The translations under genes and the position numbers were made by a program. The notes beneath the pieces are model-generated. The model saw only the letters and a list, made by a program, of their open reading frames with translations, was not told the origin of the DNA and ran no database searches. DNA of 64,000 bases from Herbiconiux moechotypicola. Its GTDB lineage: Bacteria > Actinomycetota > Actinomycetes > Actinomycetales > Microbacteriaceae. Where the stretch lies: contig NZ_JANLCN010000007.1 of NCBI RefSeq assembly GCF_024979255.1, positions 62,001 through 126,000 on the forward strand, written 5' to 3'. Of this stretch, positions 18,085-28,545 are shown piece by piece (the first letter of the stretch is position 1; each line of letters opens with the position of its first letter).

Positions 18085-19119
18085 GTGATCATCGAGCAGC
18101 AGCGTGCGTCGCCCTCACGCGCACGCCGGAGGTCGCGTCTGGTGCTCCTGGTGTCGCTCGTCGTGCTCGCGCTCCTGGTGGTCTGCAGCGTGATGATCGG
18201 CGCCCGCCCTGTCGCCTTCGACGCGGTGCTGCAGATTCTCACCGGCTCCGACGACCCGCGGTTGCGTGTCGACTCCGTCGTCATCTGGACCCTGCGACTG
18301 CCGCGCACGGTGCTCGCGATCGTGGTGGGTGCCGCCCTCGGGGTCGCTGGCGCGCTCATCCAGGCGGTCACCCGCAATCCGCTCGCCGATCCCGGCATCA
18401 TCGGGGTCAACGCGGGCGCGGCTCTGCTCGTGGTTCTCGCCGTGTCGGTGTTCGGCTGGAGCGGAGTGCTCGCCACCACGGGCGCCGGGATGCTCGGAGC
18501 CCTGGCAGCCCTCCTCGCGGTGGCGGTGCTCTCCACCCGCTCGCGCATGTCGCCCCTCGTGCTCGTGCTCGCGGGCACCGCCCTGGCGGCCGCGGTCGGC
18601 GGGGTGACCTCGGGCCTGCTCATCCTCGACTCGGGTGCGCTCGACCAGGTGCGCTTCTGGACGGTGGGATCGCTCGCCGGGCGCGATCCCGAGCTCATCT
18701 GGCCCTCCGTGGCCCTCGTCACCCTGGCGGTGCTGGTCGGTGGCGCCATCGCCGTGCGCGTGAACACGCTGGCGCTCGGCGACGAGATGGCCAAGAGTCT
18801 GGGTACCTCCGTGGCCCGCACCCGGGCCATCGCGGTCGTCGTGGTCGCGGTACTGTGCGGAGCCGCGACGGCCGCCGCCGGCCCGATCGGTTTCGTCGGC
18901 CTCGCCGTCCCGTTCGCGGCACGGCTCGTCGCAGGGCTCGATACGCGGTGGGTGATCCTCCTCTCGCTGAGCTTCGGCGCCGTGCTGCTCCTGGCCGCCG
19001 ACGTGGTGGGCCGCGTGATCGCCGGCTCGGGGGAGCTCGAAGCGGGGATCGTGGTGGCTGCGGTGGGGGCGCCGTTGTTCATCGCACTCGCACTGCGGCA
19101 GCGGATGGAGCGGCTGTGA
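18085..19119 (+). CDS. FecCD-family siderophore ABC transporter permease 1
   Basis: The 344-residue product is a membrane permease of the BtuCD/FecCD type with about nine to ten helices. Family signatures include VIWTLRLPRTVLAIVVGAAL, NPLADPGIIGVNAGAALL and the C-terminal PIGFVGLAVPFAARL followed by GELEAGIVVAAVGAPLF. It should import ferric siderophores across the inner membrane together with the next gene as heterodimer. The basic N-terminus (SPSRARRRSR) is cytoplasmic. GTG 18085 follows the -10 directly, and the stop overlaps the next start. Confidence 0.92.
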   Translation: MIIEQQRASPSRARRRSRLVLLVSLVVLALLVVCSVMIGARPVAFDAVLQILTGSDDPRLRVDSVVIWTLRLPRTVLAIVVGAALGVAGALIQAVTRNPLADPGIIGVNAGAALLVVLAVSVFGWSGVLATTGAGMLGALAALLAVAVLSTRSRMSPLVLVLAGTALAAAVGGVTSGLLILDSGALDQVRFWTVGSLAGRDPELIWPSVALVTLAVLVGGAIAVRVNTLALGDEMAKSLGTSVARTRAIAVVVVAVLCGAATAAAGPIGFVGLAVPFAARLVAGLDTRWVILLSLSFGAVLLLAADVVGRVIAGSGELEAGIVVAAVGAPLFIALALRQRMERL

Positions 19120-20168
19120 GCGCCGCGCGCGCCACCGTGCGGCTGCTCGGTGAACGGGTGTCGTTCCGCGTCGGGCGCCGGCTGGTGGCGACGGTCGGAG
19201 CAGTGCTCCTCCTGCTCGTGGTCTGCGCCGCCATCGCCCTCTACACGGGCAACAGCGCGATCAGCGTCGACGGGGTCACGGCGATCCTGCTCGGCGACTA
19301 CGCGGGCAGCACCTCGTTCGAGATCTACACCGTGCTCGACGTGCGGTTGCCCCGGATGCTCGCGGCGGTGATCGCCGGAGGGGCGCTGGGCATCAGCGGG
19401 GCGATCTTCCAGCGGCTCACCGACAACCCCCTGGGCAGTCCCGATCTCATCGGGTTCACCGGCGGGGCGGCGACCGGCGCACTCCTCGTCATCACCACCG
19501 GTGGCGGCCTCGCCGTCGGAACCGCGCTCGGCGCCTTCGCCGGGGGCGTCGTCGCGGCCGCGGTCATTCTCGCGCTGGCGTGGAGGTCGGGTCTCGAGGG
19601 CTACCGCCTCATCCTGGTGGGCATCGGGGTCACGGCCGTGCTCTCGGCCGTGCGCGCCTATCTGCTCAGCCGCGCCGACCTCGAAGACGCTCAGGCGGGG
19701 CTGCGCTGGCTGACCGGCAGTCTCGACGGGCGCGACTGGGGTGACGTCGGCATCGGCGCGGTGGCGTGTCTGATGCTCGTACCGGCGACGATCCTCGCCC
19801 ACCGACCTCTCGACCGGCTCGCCGTCGGATCCGAGCTCGCCACGGCCCAGGGGCTGACCGTCTCGCGGTGGCGCATCGGCATCGCCCTGATCGGCACCGC
19901 GTGGGTCGGGGTGGCCGTGGTGATCGCGGGACCGGTGGCGTTCGTCGCTCTCGCCGCCCCGCACATCCTGCGCTCGCTGACGGGCGGTGCCGGCCCCCTG
20001 CTGCTGAGCTCGGGGCTGCTCGGAGGGCTGCTCCTGCTGCTGGCCGACCTGGTGGGTCTGCGGCTCTTCGCGCCCACCCAGCTGCCCGCGGGAGTGGTGA
20101 CCGCCGTGGTCGGTGGAGCCTACCTGCTCTGGATACTGCAGCGCCGCCGAGGAAGGACGATGGGATGA
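19116..20168 (+). CDS. FecCD-family siderophore ABC transporter permease 2
   Basis: The 350-residue product is the second FecCD permease, with VLDVRLPRMLAAVIAGGALG, DNPLGSPDLIGFTGGAATGA, GLRWLTGSLDGRDW and AGPVAFVALAAPHILRSL, typical of the FepG-like partner. GTG 19116 is chosen because it overlaps the preceding TGA by the common GTGA arrangement. The frame is open further upstream but that lies inside permease 1. Translation is coupled on both sides; the next ATG at 20165 overlaps the stop. Confidence 0.92.
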   Translation: MSAARATVRLLGERVSFRVGRRLVATVGAVLLLLVVCAAIALYTGNSAISVDGVTAILLGDYAGSTSFEIYTVLDVRLPRMLAAVIAGGALGISGAIFQRLTDNPLGSPDLIGFTGGAATGALLVITTGGGLAVGTALGAFAGGVVAAAVILALAWRSGLEGYRLILVGIGVTAVLSAVRAYLLSRADLEDAQAGLRWLTGSLDGRDWGDVGIGAVACLMLVPATILAHRPLDRLAVGSELATAQGLTVSRWRIGIALIGTAWVGVAVVIAGPVAFVALAAPHILRSLTGGAGPLLLSSGLLGGLLLLLADLVGLRLFAPTQLPAGVVTAVVGGAYLLWILQRRRGRTMG

Positions 20169-21028
20169 CCGGAACCGACGCGAGCCCGGATGCGCTGGAA
20201 GCGAGAGGCGTGTCGCTCGGCTATCCCCGGCGCGAGGTGATCGAGGGGCTCGACCTGCGCATCCGGCGTGACTCGTTCACCGTGCTGATCGGGCCGAACG
20301 CGTGTGGCAAGTCGACGGCTCTCAAAGGTCTCGCGCGCCTCATCGATCCGAGTCGGGGCAGCATCGTGCTGAACGGGCACGACATCGCCCATCGCCGCAC
20401 GCGGGACGTGGCGCGGGAACTCGCGCTGCTGCCGCAGTCGCCCATCACGCCGCCGAGCGTGACCGTGGGCGATCTCGTCGCCCGGGGGCGCGCGCCCTAC
20501 CAGAGCCTGCTGCGCCAGTACTCCCGCGACGACGAGCGCATCGTGCGGGAGTCGCTCGCGACCACCGGAACGCTCGACCTCATCGACCGCACCGTCGACG
20601 AGCTGTCGGGCGGCCAGCGCCAGCGGGTGTGGATCTCGGTGGTGCTGGCTCAGCAGACGGGGGTGCTGCTGCTCGATGAGCCGACCACCTACCTCGACCT
20701 GGCGCACCAGATCGAGGTGCTCGACCTCTGCGCCCGGCTGCACGCCGAGGGTCGCACCCTCGTGGTCGTGCTGCACGACCTCACCCTCGCCGCCCGCTAC
20801 GCCACCGACATCGTCGCGTTCAAAGCCGGAAGAGTGGTGGCCCAGGGCGCCCCCGCCGAGGTCATCACCGCCGCGACCGTGCGGGAGGTGTTCGGCGTGG
20901 AGTGCGCCGTGATCGCCGACCCCCACACCGGGACACCTCTCGTGGTGCCCGCCCGACCACCCCATCTCGGCGGGGAGACACAGCCGCCCGCCGAGCCGAC
21001 ACACCGAGAGGATCGATCACGATCATGA
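20165..21028 (+). CDS. siderophore ABC transporter ATP-binding protein
   Basis: The 287-residue product is a FecE/FepC-type ATPase. It has Walker A LIGPNACGKSTALKGL (Lys49), Q-loop LALLPQSP, the signature LSGGQRQRVWISVVLAQQT, Walker B LLLDEPTTYLDL and the switch His in VVLHDLTLAARY. Its C-terminus (from about residue 262) is a short Pro/Glu-rich tail. ATG 20165 overlaps the permease 2 stop, and its own stop overlaps the binding-protein ATG at 21025, giving four coupled genes. Confidence 0.94.
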   Translation: MTGTDASPDALEARGVSLGYPRREVIEGLDLRIRRDSFTVLIGPNACGKSTALKGLARLIDPSRGSIVLNGHDIAHRRTRDVARELALLPQSPITPPSVTVGDLVARGRAPYQSLLRQYSRDDERIVRESLATTGTLDLIDRTVDELSGGQRQRVWISVVLAQQTGVLLLDEPTTYLDLAHQIEVLDLCARLHAEGRTLVVVLHDLTLAARYATDIVAFKAGRVVAQGAPAEVITAATVREVFGVECAVIADPHTGTPLVVPARPPHLGGETQPPAEPTHREDRSRS

Positions 21029-21999
21029 CCCCCTTCCGATTGCCCGCACGCCGTGCGCTCGCGCCTGTGGCCCTGGCTGCCGCGGCGGGTCTCCTGCTCG
21101 CCGGCTGCGCCCGCGATGAGCGCCCCACCGACACCGCCGGTGACGGCGCGACCTACACGGTCGAGCACGAGCTCGGCACCACCGAGATCCCCGTCGACTA
21201 CGATCGGGTGGCCGTGACTTTCACGGCGCTCGCCGACTCGGCCATCGCCGTCGGGGTGGTGCCGGTCGCGGCCCCGAAGTCGTTCTCAGGCTTCCCTGCC
21301 TACCTCGGCATCGACGACTCCGAGGTGGCGAGCCTCGGCGACTCCGACTCGGAGATCGACATCGAGCTGATGGGCGCACAGGAGCCCGACCTCATCCTCA
21401 TGAACATGGAGAGTGGCACGGCGATCGAGGACACCGACTACGAGCAGCTCAGCCAGGTGGCCCCCACCGTACCCATCATCACCGGTGAGCAGAACCCTGT
21501 GAAGGTGGCGGAGCAGGTGGCCGTGGCGCTCGACCGGGTGGAGGAGATGGCCGAGGTCGCCGCTGCCTACGAGACCCATGCCACGGCGGTGCGAGAGGCG
21601 CTCGCCGAGGTTCCGGCCGCCGCGCTGCCGGTGTCGCAGGTGCGGCTGCGCCCCGATCACGTGCGCATGATGATGGAGGGCACGAACGCCGGGGTCGCCA
21701 TGGTCGACGCCGGGCTCGTGTTCGAGGAGCCGATCGCCGAGGTGGAGGACGGCGGGTACTACGAGATCAGCCTGGAGCTGTTGCCCGAGGCGACCGGTGA
21801 CTACGTGTTCGTCTACTCGACCGACGAGGGAGTGCTCGAGAACGTGCAGACGCTGCCCATCTGGCAGGAGGTGCCCGCCGTGCAGAACGGCACGGTCTTC
21901 GACGTGGACTTCGAGGCCTGGATGCGCGGTCAGGGCTACCTCGCTCTCAACGAGGTGCTCGACGAGATCGCCGCGGCTTACGGTGTGACCGCCGACTGA
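21025..21999 (+). CDS. siderophore ABC transporter substrate-binding lipoprotein
   Basis: The 324-residue product is a FepB/FhuD-type (type III) binding protein. A lipobox LLAGC places the lipid-modified Cys at residue 28. The mature part shows EIPVDYDRVAVTFTALADSAI, the QEPDLILM segment and a C-terminal lobe ending in ALNEVLDEIAAAYGV. ATG 21025 has GAGAGGA upstream and overlaps the ATPase stop; the frame is open upstream only because it runs through the ATPase gene. With the two permeases and ATPase it completes an iron-siderophore importer under the DtxR-like box. Confidence 0.92.
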   Translation: MTPFRLPARRALAPVALAAAAGLLLAGCARDERPTDTAGDGATYTVEHELGTTEIPVDYDRVAVTFTALADSAIAVGVVPVAAPKSFSGFPAYLGIDDSEVASLGDSDSEIDIELMGAQEPDLILMNMESGTAIEDTDYEQLSQVAPTVPIITGEQNPVKVAEQVAVALDRVEEMAEVAAAYETHATAVREALAEVPAAALPVSQVRLRPDHVRMMMEGTNAGVAMVDAGLVFEEPIAEVEDGGYYEISLELLPEATGDYVFVYSTDEGVLENVQTLPIWQEVPAVQNGTVFDVDFEAWMRGQGYLALNEVLDEIAAAYGVTAD

Positions 22000-22007
22000 C
22001 CCGGCCG

Positions 22008-22607
22008 TCAGCTCAGCCGCTGGAACTCCCGCCAGAGCCGGTGCCACTCGGCGGGTGACGAGAAGTCGAAGGCCGGCACCACCTCGCTCCGGCCGTCGAC
22101 GATCACGTAGCCCGAGATGAGACCCGTCGGATGCTCATAGTTGCCGGCCTCGACGCTCGCGCCGCCCACCGATCCGGTGAGGCGGCGGAGCGCCCGGCCG
22201 CCGGTGTCGGAGAACCGCAGGCCGGGGGTGCTCGGCGACACCGCGCCCCGCTCGTAACGGAGTCCGTTGCGGGCGGCGCAGGCGGCGAGGCGGTACTCGC
22301 GCCGCATCGTCATGGCCCTGGTGGAACGGGCGCAGAGGGCGGCCCCGATGGCGGAGCCGATGGCCAGGAGCGCGCACAGCAGCACTGCACGGGGTTCGGC
22401 GTGCAGGGTGCCGAGCCCGATCGCCGCAGTGCCCGAGACCACCAGGAGCGTGGTGTAGCCGATGCCGCCCAGGCACGGACGCACCCGCACGCGCGGCCCC
22501 GTGAACCCGGCCCGCCCCCGGCGATAGGCCCGCACCTCCGCGGCACGCGGGAGGACGGTGAGGGCAGTGGTGTCGACGACGGACAGGGCGGAAGGCGCGA
22601 GCGGCAT
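22008..22607 (-). CDS. hypothetical membrane protein
   Basis: The 199-residue product is not recognised. Two adjacent hydrophobic segments (GGIGYTTLLVVSGTAAIGLG and AVLLCALLAIGSAIGAALCA) near residues 47-93 form a helical hairpin. A soluble C-terminal part of about 100 residues contains SGYVIVDGRSEVVPAFDFSS and ends WHRLWREFQRLS. It is convergent with the siderophore operon (9 nt from its stop) and lies downstream of the liv operon, separated by a hairpin. Confidence 0.65.
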   Translation of the reverse strand: MPLAPSALSVVDTTALTVLPRAAEVRAYRRGRAGFTGPRVRVRPCLGGIGYTTLLVVSGTAAIGLGTLHAEPRAVLLCALLAIGSAIGAALCARSTRAMTMRREYRLAACAARNGLRYERGAVSPSTPGLRFSDTGGRALRRLTGSVGGASVEAGNYEHPTGLISGYVIVDGRSEVVPAFDFSSPAEWHRLWREFQRLS

Positions 22608-22626
22608 GGCAGTCAGTATCCACGCG

Positions 22627-22648
22627 CTCGGCCGGTACCCGGCCTGAG
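22627..22648 (-). terminator. hairpin at the end of the liv operon
   Basis: The inverted repeat CTCGGCCGG-TAC-CCGGCC(T)GAG has one bulged T. It lies 22 nt beyond the livF stop, read leftward, and before the start of the hypothetical membrane protein. It is GC-rich without a clear U-tract. Confidence 0.5.
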
Positions 22649-22669
22649 TACTTCTTGCCTAGTGCGAGA

Positions 22670-23512
22670 TCAGTAGCCCTGGTCGGCCGCGAGGGTGCCG
22701 AGGTAGAGCTCGATCACCTTCGGGTCTTTCATGAGCTCGCGACCGGTGCCCGTGTAGGCGTCACGACCCTGATCGAGCACGTAGGCGCGGTCGCAGATCT
22801 GCAGGCAGCGGCGGGCGTTCTGCTCCACCATGATGACCGAGACACCGGCGCGGTTGATCTGGTGCACGCGCATGAAGGTCTCGTCCTGGCGCACGGGGGA
22901 GAGGCCGGCGGAGGGCTCGTCGAGCAGGAGTACGGACGGCTCCATCATGAGCGCCCGGCCCATCGCCACCATCTGCCGCTCGCCGCCCGAGAGCGAGCCC
23001 GCGCGCTGCTTGCGGCGCTTGCCCAGCTCGGGGAAGAGCGTGGTGACGAAGTCGAACCGCTCCGCGAAGATCGACGGCTTCTGGAACAGGCCCATCTCGA
23101 GGTTCTCCTCGATCGTGAGGCTCGGGAAGACGTTGTTGTTCTGCGGCACCATGCCGACGCCCTTGGCGACGAGCTTGTTGGCCTTGAGGCCCGTGATGTC
23201 CTCGCCCTTCAGCACCACCCGGCCGCCGCGGATCTTGATCTGGCCGAAGATCGCCTTGAGCACCGTCGACTTGCCGGCGCCGTTCGGGCCGATGATGCCG
23301 ATGAGCTCACCGGGATAGGCCCCGATGGTGCAGCCGTTCAGGATGTTCACCCCGGGCAGGTACCCGCCCACCAGGTTCTCGGTCTTCAGCACCGCGTCGC
23401 CGCGGTCGGTGGGTGCCCCGGTGTGCCGTGTCGGCGCGGCGGCGGGTGCCGCGGACTCCTCCGCGAGGAGGTTGGTCTCGGCGTTGACCTCGTTGGGATC
23501 GATGTCGCTCAT
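22670..23512 (-). CDS. livF: branched-chain amino acid ABC transporter ATPase LivF
   Basis: The 280-residue product is the LivF-type ATPase: Walker A GIIGPNGAGKSTVLKAI, MVPQNNNVFPSLTIEENL, signature LSGGERQMVAMGRALM and Walker B LLLDEPSAGLSP, with the LivF-typical VIMVEQNARRCLQICDRAYV. An Ala/Pro/Thr-rich N-terminal tail of about 38 residues precedes the domain. It is the last gene of livH-livM-livG-livF, starting 4 nt after livG ends. The binding protein is probably the one at 15.9 kb. Confidence 0.93.
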   Translation of the reverse strand: MSDIDPNEVNAETNLLAEESAAPAAAPTRHTGAPTDRGDAVLKTENLVGGYLPGVNILNGCTIGAYPGELIGIIGPNGAGKSTVLKAIFGQIKIRGGRVVLKGEDITGLKANKLVAKGVGMVPQNNNVFPSLTIEENLEMGLFQKPSIFAERFDFVTTLFPELGKRRKQRAGSLSGGERQMVAMGRALMMEPSVLLLDEPSAGLSPVRQDETFMRVHQINRAGVSVIMVEQNARRCLQICDRAYVLDQGRDAYTGTGRELMKDPKVIELYLGTLAADQGY

Positions 23513-23516
23513 CGGA

Positions 23517-24491
23517 TCACTTCTCCTCGGGCTCGGGGGTCGTGGTGACGCCGTAGCCGGCCTCGGCGCTGTCGGCGTGCGCCTCGTGCGCCTTGCGCTC
23601 GGCCTCGAGCACCGGGTTGGGGCCGTCCTCCATGAGGTCGCCGAGGTCGGTGTCGTGGTGGGCGCCGAGGTAGGCGTCGATGACGGCCGGGTCTTTCATG
23701 ACGGTCTCGGGCGGACCCTCGGCCACCACGCGGCCCTCGGCCATCACGACCACCCAGTCGGAGATGTGCATGACCATGTGCATGTCGTGCTCCACGAACA
23801 GCACGGTCGTGCCGTCGGACTTGAGGTCTTTGATGTGGCCGAGCAGCGACTGCGTGAGCGCCGGGTTCACACCCGCCATCGGCTCGTCGAGCATGATGAG
23901 CCGGGGGTTCGACATGAGCGCCCTGGCCATCTCGAGCAGCTTGCGCTGGCCGCCGGAGAGCGACGCGGCGTAGTCTTCGCGCTTGGCGTCGAGCTTGAAG
24001 CGGGTGAGCAGCTCATCGGCCTTGACCGTGTTCTCCTCCTCCTGCTTGCCCCAGATGCCCTTGAACAGCGAGGCGAAGAGCTTCTCGCCCTTCTGGCCGG
24101 TGGCGCCGAGCAGCATGTTCTGCAGCACCGAGAGGCGGCCGAGCGACTTGGTGAGCTGGAAGGTGCGCACCATGCCGGCCCGGGCCACCTTGAAGGCGGG
24201 CACGCCGGCGAGCGAGGTGCCGTCGAACTCCCAGGTGCCGGTGTTCGGCTTGTCGAACCCGGTGAGCAGGTTGAACATGGTGGTCTTGCCGGCGCCGTTC
24301 GGGCCGATGAGCGCGGTGATCTTGCCGCGCGGGATCTCGAGGTGGTCGACGTCGACGGCCTTGAGTCCGCCGAACTGGCGGGTGACGTGGTCGGCGATGA
24401 CGATGGGGTCGACCTTCGCGCATCCGGGCCCCACCTCGCCCTTGACGAGCGGATGCGTGACCGGGACGGTGGGTTCTTGGACGTTAGACAC
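23517..24491 (-). CDS. livG: branched-chain amino acid ABC transporter ATPase LivG
   Basis: The 324-residue product is the LivG-type ATPase with Walker A ALIGPNGAGKTTMFNLLTGF, signature LSGGQRKLLEMARALM, Walker B IMLDEPMAGVNP and VLFVEHDMHMVMHISDWVVV. After the normal C-terminal DAYLGAHHD it has an extra tail of about 50 residues rich in Glu/Ala/Pro. Its start overlaps the livM stop by 8 bp, so the two are coupled. Confidence 0.93.
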   Translation of the reverse strand: MSNVQEPTVPVTHPLVKGEVGPGCAKVDPIVIADHVTRQFGGLKAVDVDHLEIPRGKITALIGPNGAGKTTMFNLLTGFDKPNTGTWEFDGTSLAGVPAFKVARAGMVRTFQLTKSLGRLSVLQNMLLGATGQKGEKLFASLFKGIWGKQEEENTVKADELLTRFKLDAKREDYAASLSGGQRKLLEMARALMSNPRLIMLDEPMAGVNPALTQSLLGHIKDLKSDGTTVLFVEHDMHMVMHISDWVVVMAEGRVVAEGPPETVMKDPAVIDAYLGAHHDTDLGDLMEDGPNPVLEAERKAHEAHADSAEAGYGVTTTPEPEEK

Positions 24492-25461
24492 TGAAGGACA
24501 GCTCCTTCTTGTTTCCGAAAATACCTTGCGGTCTGAAGATGACCAGGAGCATCAGCGCCACCCCCACGAGGATGAAGCGGATCTGCCCGGCCTGGGTGGT
24601 GGAGAGGAACGACAGCGCGCCCGACTCGATCGCGCCGTAGAGGATGCCCTGCGTGAGCGAGAGCACGACCCAGAAGATCATCGACCCGACGATGGGGCCG
24701 AAGATCGTGGCCGCGCCGCCGAGCAGCATGATCGTCCAGATGAAGAAGGTGAGGCCGGTGGTGTAGTTCGCCGGCTGCACCGCGCGGGGCAGGATGAAGA
24801 TGATGCCGGCCACCGAGCCGAGACCGCCGCCGAGGATGAGGGCCTGCATCTTGTAGCTGTAGACGTTCTTGCCGAGGCTGCGCACCGCATCCTCGTCTTC
24901 ACGGATGCCCTTCACCACGCGGCCCCAGGGGCTGCGCATGAGAAGGAACACCAGCACGCTCGCGAGGGCGACGAGCACCCAGCCCACGATGCGCACCCAC
25001 CAGTCGTACTCGTTGTAGGTGAACGGACCGAAGCCGTAGGTGCCCTCGGGGATGGGGTTGACGGCGGCGAAGGTGCCCTTGAAGCCCGAGAGGCCGTTGG
25101 CGGCGCCGGTGAAGTCGGTGAGCCCCGTGGTGGTGACGATGTAGCGCACCACCTCGGCGCTCGCGATGGTGACGATCGCCAGGTAGTCGGCCCTCAGCCG
25201 GAGGGTCGGGATGCCCAGGATGAACGCGAAGATCACCGAGCAGACGATGGCGCAGAGCACCGCGACGATGAGCGGTGCGCCGGCGAGCGTGGGAATCGCG
25301 AAGCCGTAGGCGCCGATGAGGAGGAAGGCGGCCTGACCGAAGTTCAGGAGGCCGGTGTAGCCGAAGTGGATGCCCAGTCCGATCGCCGCCAGCGCGTAGG
25401 CCGCGGTGGTCGGGCTGATGATCTCGCCGACGGCGTTGCCGAAGATGTTTCCCCAGTCCAT
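24484..25461 (-). CDS. livM: branched-chain amino acid ABC transporter permease LivM
   Basis: The 325-residue product is a LivM-type permease with about eight to nine helices. GIHFGYTGLLNFGQAAF, the cytoplasmic EAA-like loop RSPWGRVVKGIREDEDAVRSLGKN (split here by position, about residues 172-195) and IVGSMIFWVVLSL are family hallmarks. It is the second gene of the operon, 18 nt after livH, with GAAGGAAGGAGACAC before its ATG. Confidence 0.93.
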   Translation of the reverse strand: MDWGNIFGNAVGEIISPTTAAYALAAIGLGIHFGYTGLLNFGQAAFLLIGAYGFAIPTLAGAPLIVAVLCAIVCSVIFAFILGIPTLRLRADYLAIVTIASAEVVRYIVTTTGLTDFTGAANGLSGFKGTFAAVNPIPEGTYGFGPFTYNEYDWWVRIVGWVLVALASVLVFLLMRSPWGRVVKGIREDEDAVRSLGKNVYSYKMQALILGGGLGSVAGIIFILPRAVQPANYTTGLTFFIWTIMLLGGAATIFGPIVGSMIFWVVLSLTQGILYGAIESGALSFLSTTQAGQIRFILVGVALMLLVIFRPQGIFGNKKELSFSV

Positions 25462-25479
25462 GAGTGTCTCCTTCCTTCC

Positions 25480-26823
25480 TTATCCGACTCGTTCTTTACG
25501 GCCCAGGATGCCCTGGGGCCGCACGAGCAGCACGACGATGAGCACGACCAGCGCGGCCGCGTATTTGAGGTCCGGCGGTATGAAGAGGGTCGAGAGCTCG
25601 ACGAACAGACCCACGACGATGGAGCCGACCAGGGCGCCGTACGCCGAACCCAGACCACCGAGGGTGACCGCGGCGAACATGAGCAGCAGCACCTGGAAAC
25701 CCATGTCCCACGACACCTGCCGGTACAGGGCGAGCATCACGCCGGCCAGGGCGGCCAGGCTGCCCGCGAGCACCCACACGATGCGGATGATGCGGTCGAC
25801 GTCGATTCCGGATGCGGCGGCCAGCGACGGGTTGTCGGAGACGGCGCGGGTGGCCTTGCCGATGCGGGTGCGGGTGAGGAAGAGCCCCACCAGTACGAGC
25901 ACGATCACCGAGAGCGCCATGCTGATGATCGAGCCGGTGGTGATGCGCACCGGGCCGAGCACGACCGCATCCGACAGGCCCACGTTCATGGTCTTGGTGT
26001 CGCCGCCGATGAAGAAGAGGTAGAGGTAGCGCAGCGCGATCGCCAGACCGATCGACACGATCATGGCCTGGACGAGCTTCACCCCCTTTCGCCTCAGGGG
26101 CTTCCAGAGCAACCAGTCGTTGAGGTAGCCGAACACGCCGCCCAGGATGAGCGCGACGATCATGGCGACGAAGATGTTGACGCCGAGCAGCACCGAGGTG
26201 ACCCAGGCCACGATGGCGCCGAAGGTGACCATCTCGCCGTGGGCGAAGTTGTTGAGGCCCGTGGTGCCGAAGATGAGCGTGATGCCGATGGCCGCGAGCG
26301 CGATCAGCAGGCCGAAGTTGAGGCCGGCCACGAAGCGCTGCAGGAACTGCTCGAAGAAGCCCGTGGTCTGCCGGGTGTCGACGCCGAGCGGGAACGACCG
26401 GGTGATGGTGTTCGTCAGCCATTCGTCGGAGCCCACCGTGGCCGAGGCGCGGTCGGGGTCGCGCAGCTCCACGCCGTCGGGCAGGGTCTCGACGTCGAGG
26501 GTGACCGTGTACTCGCCGCGGCCGGGCACCGCCACCGACCAGCGGCCGGAGTCGTCGCTCGTGGCGGTCTCGGTGAACCCGTCGCCCTCCACAGTGACCT
26601 CGGCGCCCGCGACGAGGTTGTCGCCGTCGCGCAGGATGCCCCCGATGGTGTAGGTCGACGTGAAGTCGCCCTCCTCGGTCGGTGTCGGCGTGGGTGCCGG
26701 AGCCGTGCTCGCCGAGGCGGAGAGCGCCCCGGAACCGATGACGAGGCCGGCACAGAGGGCGATCACCGCCAGCAGCATCGTGGTCAGACGCGTTGCGCGT
26801 CCGAGACGGATTCCTGCGATCAA
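25480..26823 (-). CDS. livH: LivH-type permease with an exported N-terminal carboxypeptidase-regulatory-like domain
   Basis: The 447-residue product combines three parts: a signal-like hydrophobic N-terminus (LTTMLLAVIALCAGLVIGSG), an extracytoplasmic beta-sandwich of about 90 residues (AGAEVTVEGDGFTETATSDD, then GRWSVAVPGRGEYTVTLDV) resembling carboxypeptidase-regulatory/SpaA-like folds, and a full LivH permease from about residue 135 (LLIALAAIGITLIFGTTGLN, NFAHGEMVTFGAIVAW). A TTG at 26823 is the start because AGGAGG (26836-26831, minus strand) lies 7 nt upstream; the frame is open to 26922 without a second ribosome site. It is the first gene of livHMGF. Confidence 0.88.
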   Translation of the reverse strand: MIAGIRLGRATRLTTMLLAVIALCAGLVIGSGALSASASTAPAPTPTPTEEGDFTSTYTIGGILRDGDNLVAGAEVTVEGDGFTETATSDDSGRWSVAVPGRGEYTVTLDVETLPDGVELRDPDRASATVGSDEWLTNTITRSFPLGVDTRQTTGFFEQFLQRFVAGLNFGLLIALAAIGITLIFGTTGLNNFAHGEMVTFGAIVAWVTSVLLGVNIFVAMIVALILGGVFGYLNDWLLWKPLRRKGVKLVQAMIVSIGLAIALRYLYLFFIGGDTKTMNVGLSDAVVLGPVRITTGSIISMALSVIVLVLVGLFLTRTRIGKATRAVSDNPSLAAASGIDVDRIIRIVWVLAGSLAALAGVMLALYRQVSWDMGFQVLLLMFAAVTLGGLGSAYGALVGSIVVGLFVELSTLFIPPDLKYAAALVVLIVVLLVRPQGILGRKERVG

Positions 26824-26974
26824 GACAGCACCTCCTGTGGAAGGCCGCCGGGGGTTGTGGCGGGCACTTCGTGTCTCTGGTCGTAGCGACTTTGCTAGAC
26901 CATACAGTCGATTTGTGTCCACGGTGTTTCAGGTGGCCATCTTGTTCGACGTCCGTTATTTCTACACGGAATGA

Positions 26975-28531
<1,557 letters not shown>

Positions 28532-28545
28532 CGGGAGCGCCGACC

